64,000 nucleotides of DNA from Myxococcales bacterium (GCA_016720595.1 JADKKI010000036.1:1-64000); one strand, 5' to 3'. Shown: positions 43,792 through 53,930, numbered from the stretch's first letter. Made by a program: numbers and translations. The notes: generated from the letters alone by a model not told the origin.

Positions 43792-46157
43792 CTATCGGTA
43801 GCGCTTCGCGGCTTCCACGAGCCAGCTCCGGTTCGGCGCCTTGGCCGCCACGCCCTCGAGCAAGGTCGCGGCGCCGGCGCGATCTCCCGCGGCGGCCTTC
43901 AGCGCGGCGCGCTCGCACAGCGCCCAGGTCGCGAAGAACGGCACGTGATACGCGGCGTAGAAGTCGAGCGGCGCCGCGTACGCAGCATCGAGCTTCGGAT
44001 CGGCGGCTGCCTGGGGGCCAGGCGGCAGCACGCAGCCACCCCCGAAGAACGTCGCGCGCGCTCGGACCAGGCCGGCGAGCGAGGTCGGTGCGCCATACGC
44101 GGGCTTGATCGGCGTGGCCTCCGCCGCGAGGGTGTCGAGCTGCGCGGCGATCTCGGTGGCGCGGTCAGGCTCGAGGATCCCGGCGACGAACAGGCACGCC
44201 CCGCGCTCGCGCGCCTGCGCATCTCCGCCGCTGAGGCACGGCGCCACCGTGGCCTTCGCCGCATCGAGCTCGCCGTCCATCCACTGCAGGAGGGCGAGGG
44301 CCGCGCGACGCACCGGGCGGCGCGATGCACCTGCGCGCTCGAGCGAGCGCTGGTAGAGCTCCTTGGCGCGCGGGCGTTCACCGGCGAGGGCGAGCACCTT
44401 GGCCAGGCCCGCCAGCGTGTCCTCGCCCTCGGCGAGACGCAGCGCCTCCTCGGCGGCGACGATCGCCTCGGCGGACTTGCCAGCGGCAGCGAGCGTGGTG
44501 GCGTACACCCCGACGGCATCGGCCTCGCCTGGGAAGGCCTCGCGATACATCTTGCCGATCCGCAGCGCCTCGACCGGATCGTCCAGGTACAGCAGCACCG
44601 ACGAGTAGTGGTCGTAGATCCGGCCGCGCAGCGACGGGGCCGTGTCCGCCAGCAAGGCCTTGTACTCGTCGCCCGCACCGGCGTAGTTGCCCGAGCGGTA
44701 CGACAGCTCGGCGGCCCAGAAGGCGAGCTCGCGATCGCTCGGAGCGCCGGCGCCCGTCAGGGCGGAGCGCGCGGCCGGAGCACCCTGCTGCGTGTACGTG
44801 ATCGCGGCATCGACGAGCGCGCGGTCCTTGCTGTGCTCCTCGGTCGCGGGGAGCGCGCGGCGCGCACCGGCGATCGCCGCCTCGCGATCAGCCTGCGGCG
44901 CGCCGCCGAACAGGATCATGTACGCGTTCGCGCGCGGATGATCCGGCGCGGTGGCGAGCGCCGCGCGGAGCGAGGACAGCGCCTTGTCGTTGTAGAACAC
45001 GTCGTACTCGTCGAGCGCGCGCTTGACGAGCTCGTCTCCTGGGCCGATCGGCGCCGGGCGATGCGCGCGCCACCACCACACGCCCACGCCCGCGCCCGCC
45101 ACGAGCAGCACAGCTGCCACGGCCAGCGGCCAGCGCCGAGCTGGCGGTGCGAACCGGCGCGCGCGCTCGGCAGCCACGGCCGTGCGCAGCGCCTGCATCG
45201 TGGGGTATCTCGCCTCGGGCGCCTTCGCGAGCGCACGCCGCACGATCTCCACGATCGGATCGGGGATCCCTGCGAGCTCGGGCGGCGGATCCGACTTGAT
45301 CTGGTGGAACAGCTCCGCCATCGAGGTCGCCGTGTACGGCGGCTTGCCGGTGAGGATCTCGTGCGCGAGCACGCCGACGGAGAACACCTCGCTGCGCTCG
45401 TCGGGGGAGGCGCCGTCGATCTGCTCCGGGGCCATGTACAGCGGCGTGCCGATCAGCTGACCCGCGTGCGTCTGGTAGCTCGCGATCTCCATGCTGGCGG
45501 CCACGGTGCGCGCGGACGCGGTCGAGGGCGCCGACGCCGATGCCGATGCCGATGCCGATGCCGATGTCGATGTCGATGTCGCACGGAACGGTGCGGACTC
45601 GCTCGGCATGGTCTCGTCGAGCGCGATCTTCGACGACGGGATCGCAGGCGTGAGGCTGGTGGCCGCCGGCCCGCCGTCGTCGCCGAGGAGCTTGGCGAGT
45701 CCGAAGTCGAGGACCTTCACGCCCTCAGGCGTGACCATGATGTTCGCGGCCTTGATGTCGCGGTGGAGGATCCCGCGCGCGTGCGCGGCCACCAACGCAT
45801 CGGCCACACCTCGATCCAGCGTAGCGCCACCTCGAACGTCGGCGGGCCATCCTTGCGGAGCGTCTCGGACAGCGTGCGGCCTTCGACGAGCTCCATGACG
45901 AGGATGTCGTCGCCCTGGTGGCTGACCACATCGAACAGCGTGACCACGTTGTGGTGCCGGATCGCCGCGGCGGCGCGGGCCTCGCGGAGCATCCGCGCGC
46001 GCCGCTCCACATCGCCCGCGAGGTCCGCCGGGATCACCTTGAGGGCGACGTAGCGATCGAGGCGCTCGTCGCGCGCGCGCCACACCTCGCCCATCGCTCC
46101 CTTGCCGAGCTGGGACACGAGCCGGTAGGGCCCGACCAGGTCACCCGACTCGGGCAT
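43792..46157 (-). CDS. Ser/Thr protein kinase with C-terminal TPR region (frameshifted)
   Basis: From the ATG at 46157: YRLVSQLGKGAMGEVWRARD and VALKVIP form the ATP-binding lobe. HRDIKAANIMV and VLDFGLAKLL (catalytic loop and DFG) lie in another frame after about 45810. There GG on the minus strand, where GGG is expected, breaks WIEGVADALVAAHA. Adding one base restores about 788 residues. The kinase domain (1-300) contains a Ser/Ala-rich repeat loop encoded by a hexanucleotide tract; one membrane helix follows (about 342-363, LAVAAVLLVAGAGVGVW), then about 400 residues of TPR-like repeats outside the cytoplasm. Architecture matches the kinase at 4072. Convergent with the radical SAM cassette. 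Confidence 0.87.
45532..45581. repeat. Hexanucleotide microsatellite inside the kinase gene
   Basis: The plus strand reads CCGATG-type hexamers about six times, then TCGATG hexamers three times. It encodes an alternating Ser/Ala/Thr tract between the DFG motif and the end of the kinase domain. Unit length of six keeps the frame, so copy-number change would alter loop length only. Confidence 0.7.
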
Positions 46158-46175
46158 CGCGCCAACTCTACTCGA

Positions 46176-47051
46176 TCACTTCGTCGCGGTCAGGAACTCG
46201 ACGAGCGCCTTGTTGAAGCTCTCCGGGTCCTGCCACATCACGAAGTGGCTCGCGTCCTTGAACACGGTCGCCTGGCCGTTCGGAATGAGCTTCGCCATCT
46301 CACGCACCTGATCGAGGACGATGATCTCGTCGTGATCGCCGAGTGCGATCATGCTGGGTGCCTGGATCGCCTTCAGCTGCGCCTTGGTGAACCCGGCCGG
46401 GTTCCGCCACACGGGGAGCAGCGCATCGATCAGGGCATCGAACGACTTGGGCTTGGACGACAGCTTGCCGTGATCGGCCTTGCACTTGGCCGCATACGCC
46501 TGGAACGTCGCCGACGACGACCCACCGCGCGGCTTGCTGCCGTTCGCGTCGTAGTTCGCGCCGACGATGAACATCTTGCTGACGCGGGCGGGCTCGTGGA
46601 TCGCCAGATCGAGAGCGATCTCACCACCATCCGACCAGCCCACCATCGCGGCCTTCTTGATCGCGAGCTTGTCCATCACCGCGATCACGTCCTCGGCCAT
46701 CGAGTGATACGTCAGCTTGGCCTTCGAGAGCGTGCTGCGCCCCTGCCCGCGCGAATCGATCACGATGACCTGGAACGCATCGGTCAACACCGGGACCTGG
46801 AACGCGAAGTGATCCGAGTTCCCGAGACCGCCGTGGAGGAGGATCACTGGCTCGTGCTTGCCGTCGGTCTGGCCGTAGATCGCGTAGTAGATCTGCGCTC
46901 CCGCCACCTCGACACGGCCGGTGGACGCCGCCTTCGGCATCTCCGGGGGCAGCGGTAGGGTCTCCCACCGCGGCTTGACCTTGGGGGCCGCGCTCGCCGC
47001 GGTCACCGCGAGCACGAGCCCGCAAGCGACGGCGACGGCGCGAAGGTACAT
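46176..47051 (-). CDS. Secreted alpha/beta hydrolase
   Basis: 291 residues from the ATG at 47051, which begins a signal peptide (MYLRAVAVACGLVLAVTAASA). VILLHGGLGNSDHFAFQVPV gives the oxyanion HG motif, VGWSDGGEIALDLA the nucleophile elbow with Ser, ALGDHDEII the acid residue and DASHFVMW the catalytic histidine. It is a complete alpha/beta-hydrolase of the haloalkane-dehalogenase/esterase type exported to the periplasm. Substrate unknown. It lies between the kinase gene and the GltG-like gene on the same strand with gaps of 16-18 bp, so the three may be one operon. Confidence 0.83.
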   Translation of the reverse strand: MYLRAVAVACGLVLAVTAASAAPKVKPRWETLPLPPEMPKAASTGRVEVAGAQIYYAIYGQTDGKHEPVILLHGGLGNSDHFAFQVPVLTDAFQVIVIDSRGQGRSTLSKAKLTYHSMAEDVIAVMDKLAIKKAAMVGWSDGGEIALDLAIHEPARVSKMFIVGANYDANGSKPRGGSSSATFQAYAAKCKADHGKLSSKPKSFDALIDALLPVWRNPAGFTKAQLKAIQAPSMIALGDHDEIIVLDQVREMAKLIPNGQATVFKDASHFVMWQDPESFNKALVEFLTATK

Positions 47052-47067
47052 CCCCTCGATAGTGCCG

Positions 47068-48385
47068 CTAGCCCGGCTGAAGCGCCAGCGCGAGCTTGAA
47101 CGCCTGCTCGGTGGCGTCGCCGTCCTTGTCGCGCGGGATCGCGAAGTGCCAGCCACTCATCAGGCTCGAGATACAGGCATCGACGTCGGTGCTCACGCCG
47201 CGGGCGCTGTTGTCGTCGAGGCCGCCACGCTCGTTGACCGTGAACGACATCGAGATCTTGCCGCCGAGCTTGGCATCCTCGAGCAGGCCCTTCTTGTAGC
47301 AACGCTGGAGGCCCGACATGTACACGCCGTTGATCTTGTCGAGGACCATCGCGACCGTGAGCGTGGTGCCCGGTCCCTCGGGCGGGAGCGGCCGGATCTG
47401 GATCCGCCCACCGGGCGTGGTCTCGGGACGCTTCGGCGTCTGGTTCGCGACCTGCGTGGGATCGTCGATCTGCGGGCCGTTCGGATCGGTGCCGATGCCC
47501 TCGCGCGGCTGCTTCCAGGAACCCGCCGTCCTCGTTGCCGACCACGACCTTGCGATCACCGACGGCATCGATCTGCTTGTTGAGATCGGCGCCGGGCTGC
47601 CGCTTGTTCAGATCGTTCGCGCCGGTCCGGCCGATCTCCGAGCCGGTGAGGATCGAGGCGAACCGCTGGGCATCGTCCTCGGTCATCACCGTAGGCTGCG
47701 TGCGCTGTCCCGGAATCGGCCGGGGACGGCTCACGATCGGGCGCGCGGTCTGGGTGGGCGTCACGGGCGTTGCCGCGCCCGGGCCCGGATCGGTGGTCGT
47801 CGGCGGTGCCGGCTCGTCGGGGAGCGTCACCTCCATCACCTCCTGGTGGTACTGCTGCGCCACCGGGGTCTCGAGCATCGAGTGCGTGTCCACATCGTCG
47901 AGCCACGCGTACGCAGCGATCCCGAGGTGCGCCGCCACCGAGGCGCCGATGATCACCGCGAGGCGACGATCGATCCGATCGCCGAGCGTGCCGCGGATCG
48001 AGGCGGGTAGCACGGGCCGCGGCGTGATGGGCGCTGCCGCGATCTCCTGGAACAGGATCGTGGCATCCCCGAGCTGCAGGCGGCCGCGCGTGCCGCGGGG
48101 GATCGGGAGCGTCCACACCCCGTCGACCGCGCTGCCCTGCTGGAGCTCGCTCTGGATCTGGTCCCCGCGCGCGATCCGGCCGCGGAACGCCTCGGTCACC
48201 CGGAGGCGAAGCTGGCCATCATCCATCACGAACAGCACGTGCTCGCGGGGTACGCCCTCGGCCGGGAGCGACAGCGTGCAGCGCAGCGACTGCCCGAAGG
48301 TGATCGGCGCGCTGCTCGATAACACCCGTTCTTCCACGAGGTTACCGCCGAGGAGGAGGCCAACACGGAGGGCGCGAGCGGTCAT
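47068..48385 (-). CDS. GltG/AgmX-like FHA-membrane-TonB-type protein (frameshifted)
   Basis: From the ATG at 48385 (MTARALRVGLLLGGNLVEER). Residues 1-130 are an FHA-like domain (ITFGQSLRCTLSLP), one membrane helix lies near 165-185 (LAVIIGASVAAHLGIAAYAW), then a Pro/Thr-rich periplasmic linker. The C-terminal AgmX/PglI-type domain (LDKINGVYMSGLQRCYKKGL, CISSLMSGWHFAIP) is in another frame from about 47521, where one extra base occurs in GGGTTCC. Correction gives 438 residues. It is a paralogue of the protein encoded at 53924, with the same domain order. In Myxococcus such proteins belong to the Glt envelope-spanning gliding complex; this copy stands outside the Glt-like operon. Confidence 0.83.
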
Positions 48386-48423
48386 CTCCCTGATAACGCG
48401 CCAAGCTCGCGAATGATCTACCA

Positions 48424-48475
48424 ATGGACGTTCGTCCATCATAACGGATATGGACGCTTGTCCAATATAACGGAT
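48424..48475. promoter_or_regulatory. Tandem palindromic operator before cysD
   Basis: ATGGACG at 48424 and CGTCCAT at 48433 form a perfect palindrome with a 2-base centre. TGGAC at 48451 and GTCCA at 48460 form a second. Centres are 26 bp apart, and each is followed by ATAACGGAT, also 26 bp apart. The second unit reaches the cysD ATG at 48474, and the region lies between divergent genes. The layout suggests a dimeric repressor, for example TetR- or Rrf2-type, binding two sites on the same face of the helix. The regulator gene is not seen in the window. Confidence 0.65.
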
Positions 48476-49400
48476 GTCGGGTACGGTGCAGATCGTGACG
48501 CTCCGCCGCTCTCACCTCGCGAGCCTCGAAGACGAGGCCGTTCACATCCTGCGCGAGCTCGCCGCCGAGCGTGAGCGTCCGTGCCTCCTGTTCTCCGGCG
48601 GCAAGGACTCGATCGTGCTGGTGCACCTGGCGCAGAAGGCGTTCCGCCCCGCGCGGTTCCCGTTCCCGCTCCTCCACGTGGACACCGGCCACAACTTCCC
48701 CGAGACGCTCGCCTACCGCGATCGCAGGATCGCCGAGATCGGCGAGCGCCTGATCGTCGCGCACGTGCAGGACTCGATCGATCGGGGCCGCGTGGTGGAC
48801 GAGACCGGCCCCCGCGCCTCGCGCAACCGGCTGCAGACCACCACGCTGCTCGATGCGATCGAGGAGCACCAGTTCGATGCCGCGATCGGCGGCGCACGCC
48901 GTGACGAGGAGCGCGCCCGGGCCAAAGAACGGATCTTCTCGCACCGCGACGAACTCGGGCAGTGGGATCCCAAGCAGCAGCGCCCCGAGCTGTGGTCGCT
49001 GTACAACGGCCGGCTCCGACGCGGCGAGCACCTCCGCGTGTTCCCGCTCTCGAACTGGACCGAGCTCGATGTCTGGCAGTACATCGCCGCGGAGAGCATC
49101 CCGCTGCCGTCGATCTACTTCGCCCATCGCCGCGAGGTGTTCGAGCGCGACGGCATGCTCTACGCCGCCAATCCGTTCGTGACGCTGTTGCCGCAGGAGC
49201 GGATCCGCACCGAGACCGTCCGGTTCCGCACGATCGGTGACATGACGTGCACGGGCGCGGTGCGGTCTGAGGCCACCACGCTCGCCGAGGTGATCACCGA
49301 GGTCGCCGCTGCGCGGCTCACGGAGCGCGGCGCCACCCGCGCCGACGATCGGTTCACCGAGGCGGCGATGGAAGACCGCAAGCGCGAGGGCTACTTCTGA
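48474..49400 (+). CDS. cysD: Sulfate adenylyltransferase subunit 2
   Basis: Catalytic subunit of ATP sulfurylase, which makes adenosine 5'-phosphosulfate for sulfate assimilation. 308 residues from the ATG at 48474. The PP-loop is CLLFSGGKDSIVLVHLAQKA, followed by PLLHVDTGHNFPETLAYRD and IGGARRDEERARAKERIFS, all diagnostic of CysD. The C-terminus RKREGYF is typical. It overlaps cysN by one base (TGATG), and the two subunits form the complex. Confidence 0.96.
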   Translation: MSGTVQIVTLRRSHLASLEDEAVHILRELAAERERPCLLFSGGKDSIVLVHLAQKAFRPARFPFPLLHVDTGHNFPETLAYRDRRIAEIGERLIVAHVQDSIDRGRVVDETGPRASRNRLQTTTLLDAIEEHQFDAAIGGARRDEERARAKERIFSHRDELGQWDPKQQRPELWSLYNGRLRRGEHLRVFPLSNWTELDVWQYIAAESIPLPSIYFAHRREVFERDGMLYAANPFVTLLPQERIRTETVRFRTIGDMTCTGAVRSEATTLAEVITEVAAARLTERGATRADDRFTEAAMEDRKREGYF

Positions 49401-50713
49401 TGCTGATCTCCGAGAGTGTGGATTCCCAGGCGCCGGTCGGGCTCGTCGTGGATGGCGAGCTGCTCCGGTTCTCGACGGCGGGCTCCGTCGACGACGGCAA
49501 GTCGACCCTGATCGGGCGCCTCCTGTACGACACCAAGACCGTGTTCGAGGACCAGCTCGATCACGTGGAGGATGTGTCGCGCCGCCGCGGTGACGAGCGC
49601 GTCAACCTGGCGCTCCTGACCGATGGCCTGCGCGCCGAGCGCGAGCAGGGCATCACGATCGACGTCGCGTATCGCTACTTCGCCACCCGGCGCCGCAAGT
49701 TCATCATCGCCGACACCCCGGGACATCTCCAGTACACGCGCAACATGGTCACCGGCGCGTCCACCGCGAACCTGTCGATCATCCTCGTCGATGCGCGCAC
49801 CGGCCTCGTCGAGCAGAGCCGGCGCCACGCACTGATCGCGCAGCTGCTTCAGATCCCGCACCTCGTGTTCGCGATCAACAAGATGGATCTCGTGGGCTGG
49901 TCCGAGGCCCGATTCCGCGAGATCGAGGCCAGCATCGGCGCGCTGATCGCCCCGCTCGGGGTCCGCGACACCACGGTGATCCCGCTGTCGGCGCTGACCG
50001 GCGCGAACGTCGTGGAGCGCAGCGCCGAGATGCCCTGGTACACGGGGCCGACGATCCTCGAGCACCTCGAGCGGGTGCCGATCACGTCGGACGCGGACCT
50101 CTGGCACGCCCGGTTCCCGGTGCAGTGGGTGATCCGCCCGCAGTCCACGAGCCACCCCGACTACCGGGGCTACGCAGGCCAGGTCGCGGGAGGCGTGCTG
50201 CGACCGGGCGACGACGTCATCGTGCTGCCCAGCGGCGTGACCACCAAGATCGCGCGCATCGAGCAGGGCGGCGTGCCGATCGACGCGGCCTACGCCACGA
50301 TGAGCGTGACCATCCACCTCGCCGACGATGTCGATGTGGCGCGCGGCGACATGCTCGCCCGGCCCGCGAGCCAGCCCACGGTGGGCCGCGAGCTCGAGGC
50401 GATGGTGTGCTGGATGTCGGAGCGCCCGATGGCGCGGAGCGGCCGCTACGCGCTCAAGCACTCCACCCGGTGGACCCGCGCCGTGATCTCCGAGCTCGCG
50501 TACCGGTTCGACATCAACACCGGCGCCCACGACGCAACCGCCGTGCAGCTCGGCAAGAACGATCTCGGCCGGATCCGGGTCAAGACCACGACCCCGGTGG
50601 TCTACGACGCCTACGCCCAGAACCGCCTGACCGGATCGTTCGTGCTCGTCGACGAGGCCACCAACGAGACCGTCGCCGCGGGGATGCTGCTGGCCCCGGC
50701 CGCGGGCGGGTAG
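49400..50713 (+). CDS. cysN: Sulfate adenylyltransferase subunit 1 (GTPase)
   Basis: 437-residue GTPase subunit that drives ATP sulfurylase. The P-loop is TAGSVDDGKSTLIGRLLYD, switch II is ADTPGHLQYTRNMVTGAS and the guanine site is NKMDLVGW. EF-Tu-like beta domains follow. There is no C-terminal APS-kinase (CysC) extension, so APS is either reduced directly or phosphorylated by an enzyme encoded elsewhere. The next gene, thrS, starts 65 bp downstream and is probably an independent unit. Confidence 0.95.
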   Translation: MLISESVDSQAPVGLVVDGELLRFSTAGSVDDGKSTLIGRLLYDTKTVFEDQLDHVEDVSRRRGDERVNLALLTDGLRAEREQGITIDVAYRYFATRRRKFIIADTPGHLQYTRNMVTGASTANLSIILVDARTGLVEQSRRHALIAQLLQIPHLVFAINKMDLVGWSEARFREIEASIGALIAPLGVRDTTVIPLSALTGANVVERSAEMPWYTGPTILEHLERVPITSDADLWHARFPVQWVIRPQSTSHPDYRGYAGQVAGGVLRPGDDVIVLPSGVTTKIARIEQGGVPIDAAYATMSVTIHLADDVDVARGDMLARPASQPTVGRELEAMVCWMSERPMARSGRYALKHSTRWTRAVISELAYRFDINTGAHDATAVQLGKNDLGRIRVKTTTPVVYDAYAQNRLTGSFVLVDEATNETVAAGMLLAPAAGG

Positions 50714-50778
50714 CAGGGAGCAACGTTAGTCGGGCCGGGCGCTAACCAAACGCCGGTCGGCTTCGCTATGGTGTGGCC

Positions 50779-52738
50779 ATGAGCGACGCCAGCATCACCG
50801 TGACCCTCCCCGATGGCAGCCAGAAGCAGACCGCTGCCGGCACGTCGATCGGGACGTTCGTGAGGGATGCGATCGGCCCCGGCCTGGCCAAGGCGGCGGT
50901 GCTCGCGAGGGCGAACGGGACGTTCGTGGATCTCTCCCGCACGCTCGACGTCGACACCACGCTCGAGATCTTCACCACCAAGGCTCCGGAAGCGCTCGAG
51001 ACGATCCGTCACGACGCCGCGCACATCGTCGCGGATGCGGTCCAGCGGCTGTTCCCGGGTACGCAGGTCACGATCGGCCCCTCGATCGAGAACGGGTTCT
51101 ACTACGACTTCGATCGCGGCCAGCCGTTCTCCGAGGAGGAGCTCGCCAAGATCGAGGTCCTGGCCAACCAGATCGTCGCCGCGGATCTGCCGTTCCAGCG
51201 CACCGAGGTCACGCCCGATCAGGCGGTCCAGATGTTCACGGCCAAGGGCGAGACCTTCAAGGTCGAGATCATCCAGGACATCGTCGGCAAGGGCGCGACG
51301 GTCCTCACCCTGTACAGCCACGGCGACTGGGTCGATTTCTGCGAGGGTCCGCACGGTCCCTCGACGGCCAAGGTCGGCGTGATCAAGATCCTGTCGTCCT
51401 CGGCGGCGTACTGGCGTGGTGATCACCGCAACAAGTCGCTGCAGCGGATCTACGGCACCGCGTTCTTCGATCAGAAGGGCCTCGACGCCTGGCTCAAGCA
51501 GCGCGAGGAGGCCGAGAAGCGCGATCACCGCCGGCTCGGTAAGGACCTGGACCTGTTCCACTTCCATCCGTTCTCCCCGGGCGCCGCGTTCTGGACCCCG
51601 AAGGGCACGGCGATCTACACGGTGCTGTCCTCGTACATGCGCAAGCTCGCGCTCGAGAACGGCTACGTCGAGATCAAGACCCCGCTGCTCTACAACAAGG
51701 GCCTGTGGGAGACCTCCGGCCACTGGGGCAAGTACAAGGAGAACATGTTCCTCATCGAGGACAGCGAGGCCAAGGCTGCGGGCGATCCGGACCCGCACAA
51801 CTTCTCGCTCAAGCCGATGAACTGCCCGTCGCATCACCTCTACTACGGGTTCCGCAAGCAGAGCTATCGCGACCTCCCGCTGCGCCTGCACACGCAGGAC
51901 GTGCTCCACCGCAACGAGGCGGCCGGCTCGCTCGGTGGCCTCACGCGCGTGCGCCAGTTCGCGCAGGACGACGCCCACATCTACTGCCGCGAAGATCAGA
52001 TCCCCGACGAGGTGCAGCGCTTCGTGAAGCTCCTCGATCACGTCTACAACGCGGTCGGCCTCAAGTACTCCGCGAAGTTCGCCACGCGCCCGCCGCAGCG
52101 GATCGGCGACGACGCGATGTGGGATCGCGCGGAGGCCTCGCTCAAGTCCGCCCTCGATGGCCTCGGGCTCGCGTACGAGCTCAAGCCCGGCGACGGCGCG
52201 TTCTACGGCCCCAAGATCGACTTCGACGTCTCCGACAGCCTCGGCCGCAAGTGGCAGCTCGGGACGATCCAGCTCGACTACGCGGCCCCCGAGCGCTTCG
52301 ATCTCACGTACGTCGCCGAGGACGGCAAGCCGCACCGCCCCGTCGTCACTCCACCGCGCGATCTACGGCTCGTTCGAGCGGTTCATCGCGATCCTGATCG
52401 AGCACTTCGCCGGCGCGTTCCCGGTATGGCTCGCGCCGATCCAGGTCGCGATCGTCACCGTGATCGATCGCGTCAACGACCACGCCCGCACCGTGGTCTC
52501 GCGCCTCGCCGCCAATGGCGTCCGCGTGATGTTCGACGACAGCAACGGGATGATGAAGGCGAAGATCCGCGACGCCTCGCTCCAGAAGATCCCGTACACG
52601 ATCGTGATCGGCGAGAAGGAGGTCGCGAGCGACTCCGTCAGCATCCGCACGTTCGGCGCGGCCGATCAGCAGAAGATGGAGACCATGACGTTCGATGCGT
52701 TCGCTCAGCGGCTCGCGCTCGAAGCGCGCTTCCCCTGA
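50779..52738 (+). CDS. thrS: Threonyl-tRNA synthetase (frameshifted)
   Basis: Charges tRNA-Thr. ATG at 50779; a GTG at 50773 in the same frame is less likely. Residues 1-65 are the TGS domain ([17 protein letters not shown]). The editing domain has [11 protein letters not shown] and [18 protein letters not shown]. The class II core has [25 protein letters not shown] and, near 52349, RPVV. There an extra C changes the expected [12 protein letters not shown] to [10 protein letters not shown]; the correct frame resumes at once and continues through the anticodon-binding domain to 52738. Removing one base gives 652 residues, a normal length. As an essential gene this is best explained by an assembly error, unless another thrS exists. 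Confidence 0.92.
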
Positions 52739-52739
52739 A

Positions 52740-52970
52740 CCGCCAAGGGCGCCAGCGCGCAGGCCGCCAGCGCGCGCGCCGCCAGCGCGCGAACCGCCAG
52801 GGTTCGTTCCCCGGCGCTTCGGTGCCTCGGAGGTGACGAACCGCCAAGCGTTTGTTCCCGGGCACTTCCGTGTCCCAGAGGTGACGAACCGCCAAGAGCG
52901 CCAAGGACGCCAAGGTCGGAGAGTTTTTCGGCCTGTCACGAGCGCCCGCCCAAGGACGCGCACGCTCCAT
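52740..52970. repeat. Left arm of a 200-bp inverted repeat around the GNAT gene
   Basis: Non-coding sequence rich in CGCCAAGG and CGCCAGCG motifs. The segment from about 52790 (GAACCGCCAGGGTTCG) to 52970 matches the reverse complement of 53710-53920, including GAACCGCCAAGCGTTTGTTC, CACTTCCGTGTCCC and CGCCAAGGTCGGAG. It starts right after the thrS stop. Confidence 0.8.
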
Positions 52971-52990
52971 ATCAGTGCCTGACGAGGAGA

Positions 52991-53150
52991 AGCTGGGCCG
53001 ACGATAAGCTGGGCCGACGACAAGCTGGGCCGACGACAAGCTCGACGACACGCGAGGCCGACCGACGACACGCGAGGCCGACCGACGACACGCGAGGCCG
53101 ACCGACGACACGCGAGGCCGACCGACGACACGCGAGGCCGACGACGATCT
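52991..53150. repeat. Tandem repeats downstream of thrS
   Basis: Three copies of a 16-mer (AAGCTGGGCCGACGAC/T) at about 52991-53038 are followed by four full copies of a 20-mer (ACGCGAGGCCGACCGACGAC) at 53051-53130 and a fifth partial copy. The units share GGCCGAC, so one array probably grew from the other. No open frame or spacer structure. Confidence 0.9.
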
Positions 53151-53159
53151 AGGCCGACG

Positions 53160-53627
53160 TCACTCGGTCAGGCGGCGGAGCATCACGACCGAGTCCTTGT
53201 CGCCCACTTCGCTCTCGAGGATCGTCCAGCCGTTTCGCTCGTAGACCGGGGCGGTGACGGCGAGGCAGTCAATGTAGAGGCCCGTGACGCCTGCGCGCGA
53301 GGCGATCCGCGCGGCCTCCTGCAAGATCGCCGACGCGACGCCGCGCTTGCGGTGCGACTGCACGACGTAGACCGCGGCGACCCATGGCGTGTACTGCGGA
53401 CGGTGGTCGCAGTCATTCTCGATCACCGAGCAGGTTCCAACCGGGACGCCGTCGGCCAGACCAACGACCGTGTACGGAACGCGATCGAAGGCCGCGCGGG
53501 TACGGAGCAGGTCGATCACGAGCGCCGGCGTGGGCGTACGCCGATGCCACCACTGCTCCCAGAGCCACGTCCCGACGGTGGTCAGGTGCTCGGGACACTC
53601 GGACAGCTGCCTGATCTCGACCTGCAT
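53160..53627 (-). CDS. GNAT family N-acetyltransferase
   Basis: 155 residues from the ATG at 53627; the frame is open to 53717, but that part is a translated GATCGAGGG repeat. The acetyl-CoA site is seen in VAAVYVVQSHRKRGVASAIL, the V..xx(R/K)xxGxA/G pattern of motif A, and APVYERNGWTILES is motif B. Substrate unknown; small stand-alone GNATs of this size often modify small molecules. It is the only gene in an island of repeats between thrS and the gliding operon. Confidence 0.82.
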   Translation of the reverse strand: MQVEIRQLSECPEHLTTVGTWLWEQWWHRRTPTPALVIDLLRTRAAFDRVPYTVVGLADGVPVGTCSVIENDCDHRPQYTPWVAAVYVVQSHRKRGVASAILQEAARIASRAGVTGLYIDCLAVTAPVYERNGWTILESEVGDKDSVVMLRRLTE

Positions 53628-53662
53628 CGGCCTCGATCCTACTCCCGCGCGACGATCGTGGT

Positions 53663-53930
53663 GATCGAGGGGATCGAGGGGATCGAGGGGATCGACAAGA
53701 TCGAGGGACGGAAACACCCATCAGCAGACTGGAGCGCTCGTGTCCCTGGGCGGGAGCTCGCGACAGGCTGAAAAGATCCTCCGACCTTGGCGCCCTTGGC
53801 GACCTTGGCGGTTCGTAAACTCTGTGGCACCGAAGTGCCGGCGAACAAACGCTTGGCGGCACCTCCGGGACACGGAAGTGCCGGCGAACAAACGCTTGGC
53901 GGTTCGCGCCCGGCCCTGGCGGCTCAGTCC
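53663..53930. repeat. Short tandem repeat and right arm of the GNAT-flanking inverted repeat
   Basis: GATCGAGGG is repeated three times from 53663. From about 53710 to 53920 the sequence is the inverted partner of 52790-52970, with CCTTGGCGCCCTTGGCGACC and two copies of GCCGGCGAACAAACGCTTGG. The arm ends at the stop of the GltG-like gene at 53924. Confidence 0.8.

Noticed and set aside
43717..46053. 778-codon plus-strand frame opposite the kinase-TPR gene
   Set aside because: Composition is that of an antisense shadow (Arg/Gly/Leu-rich), with no domains.
53051..53150. Possible CRISPR array in the 20-mer repeats
   Set aside because: Units are directly adjacent without spacers, and no cas genes are present; this is a simple tandem repeat.
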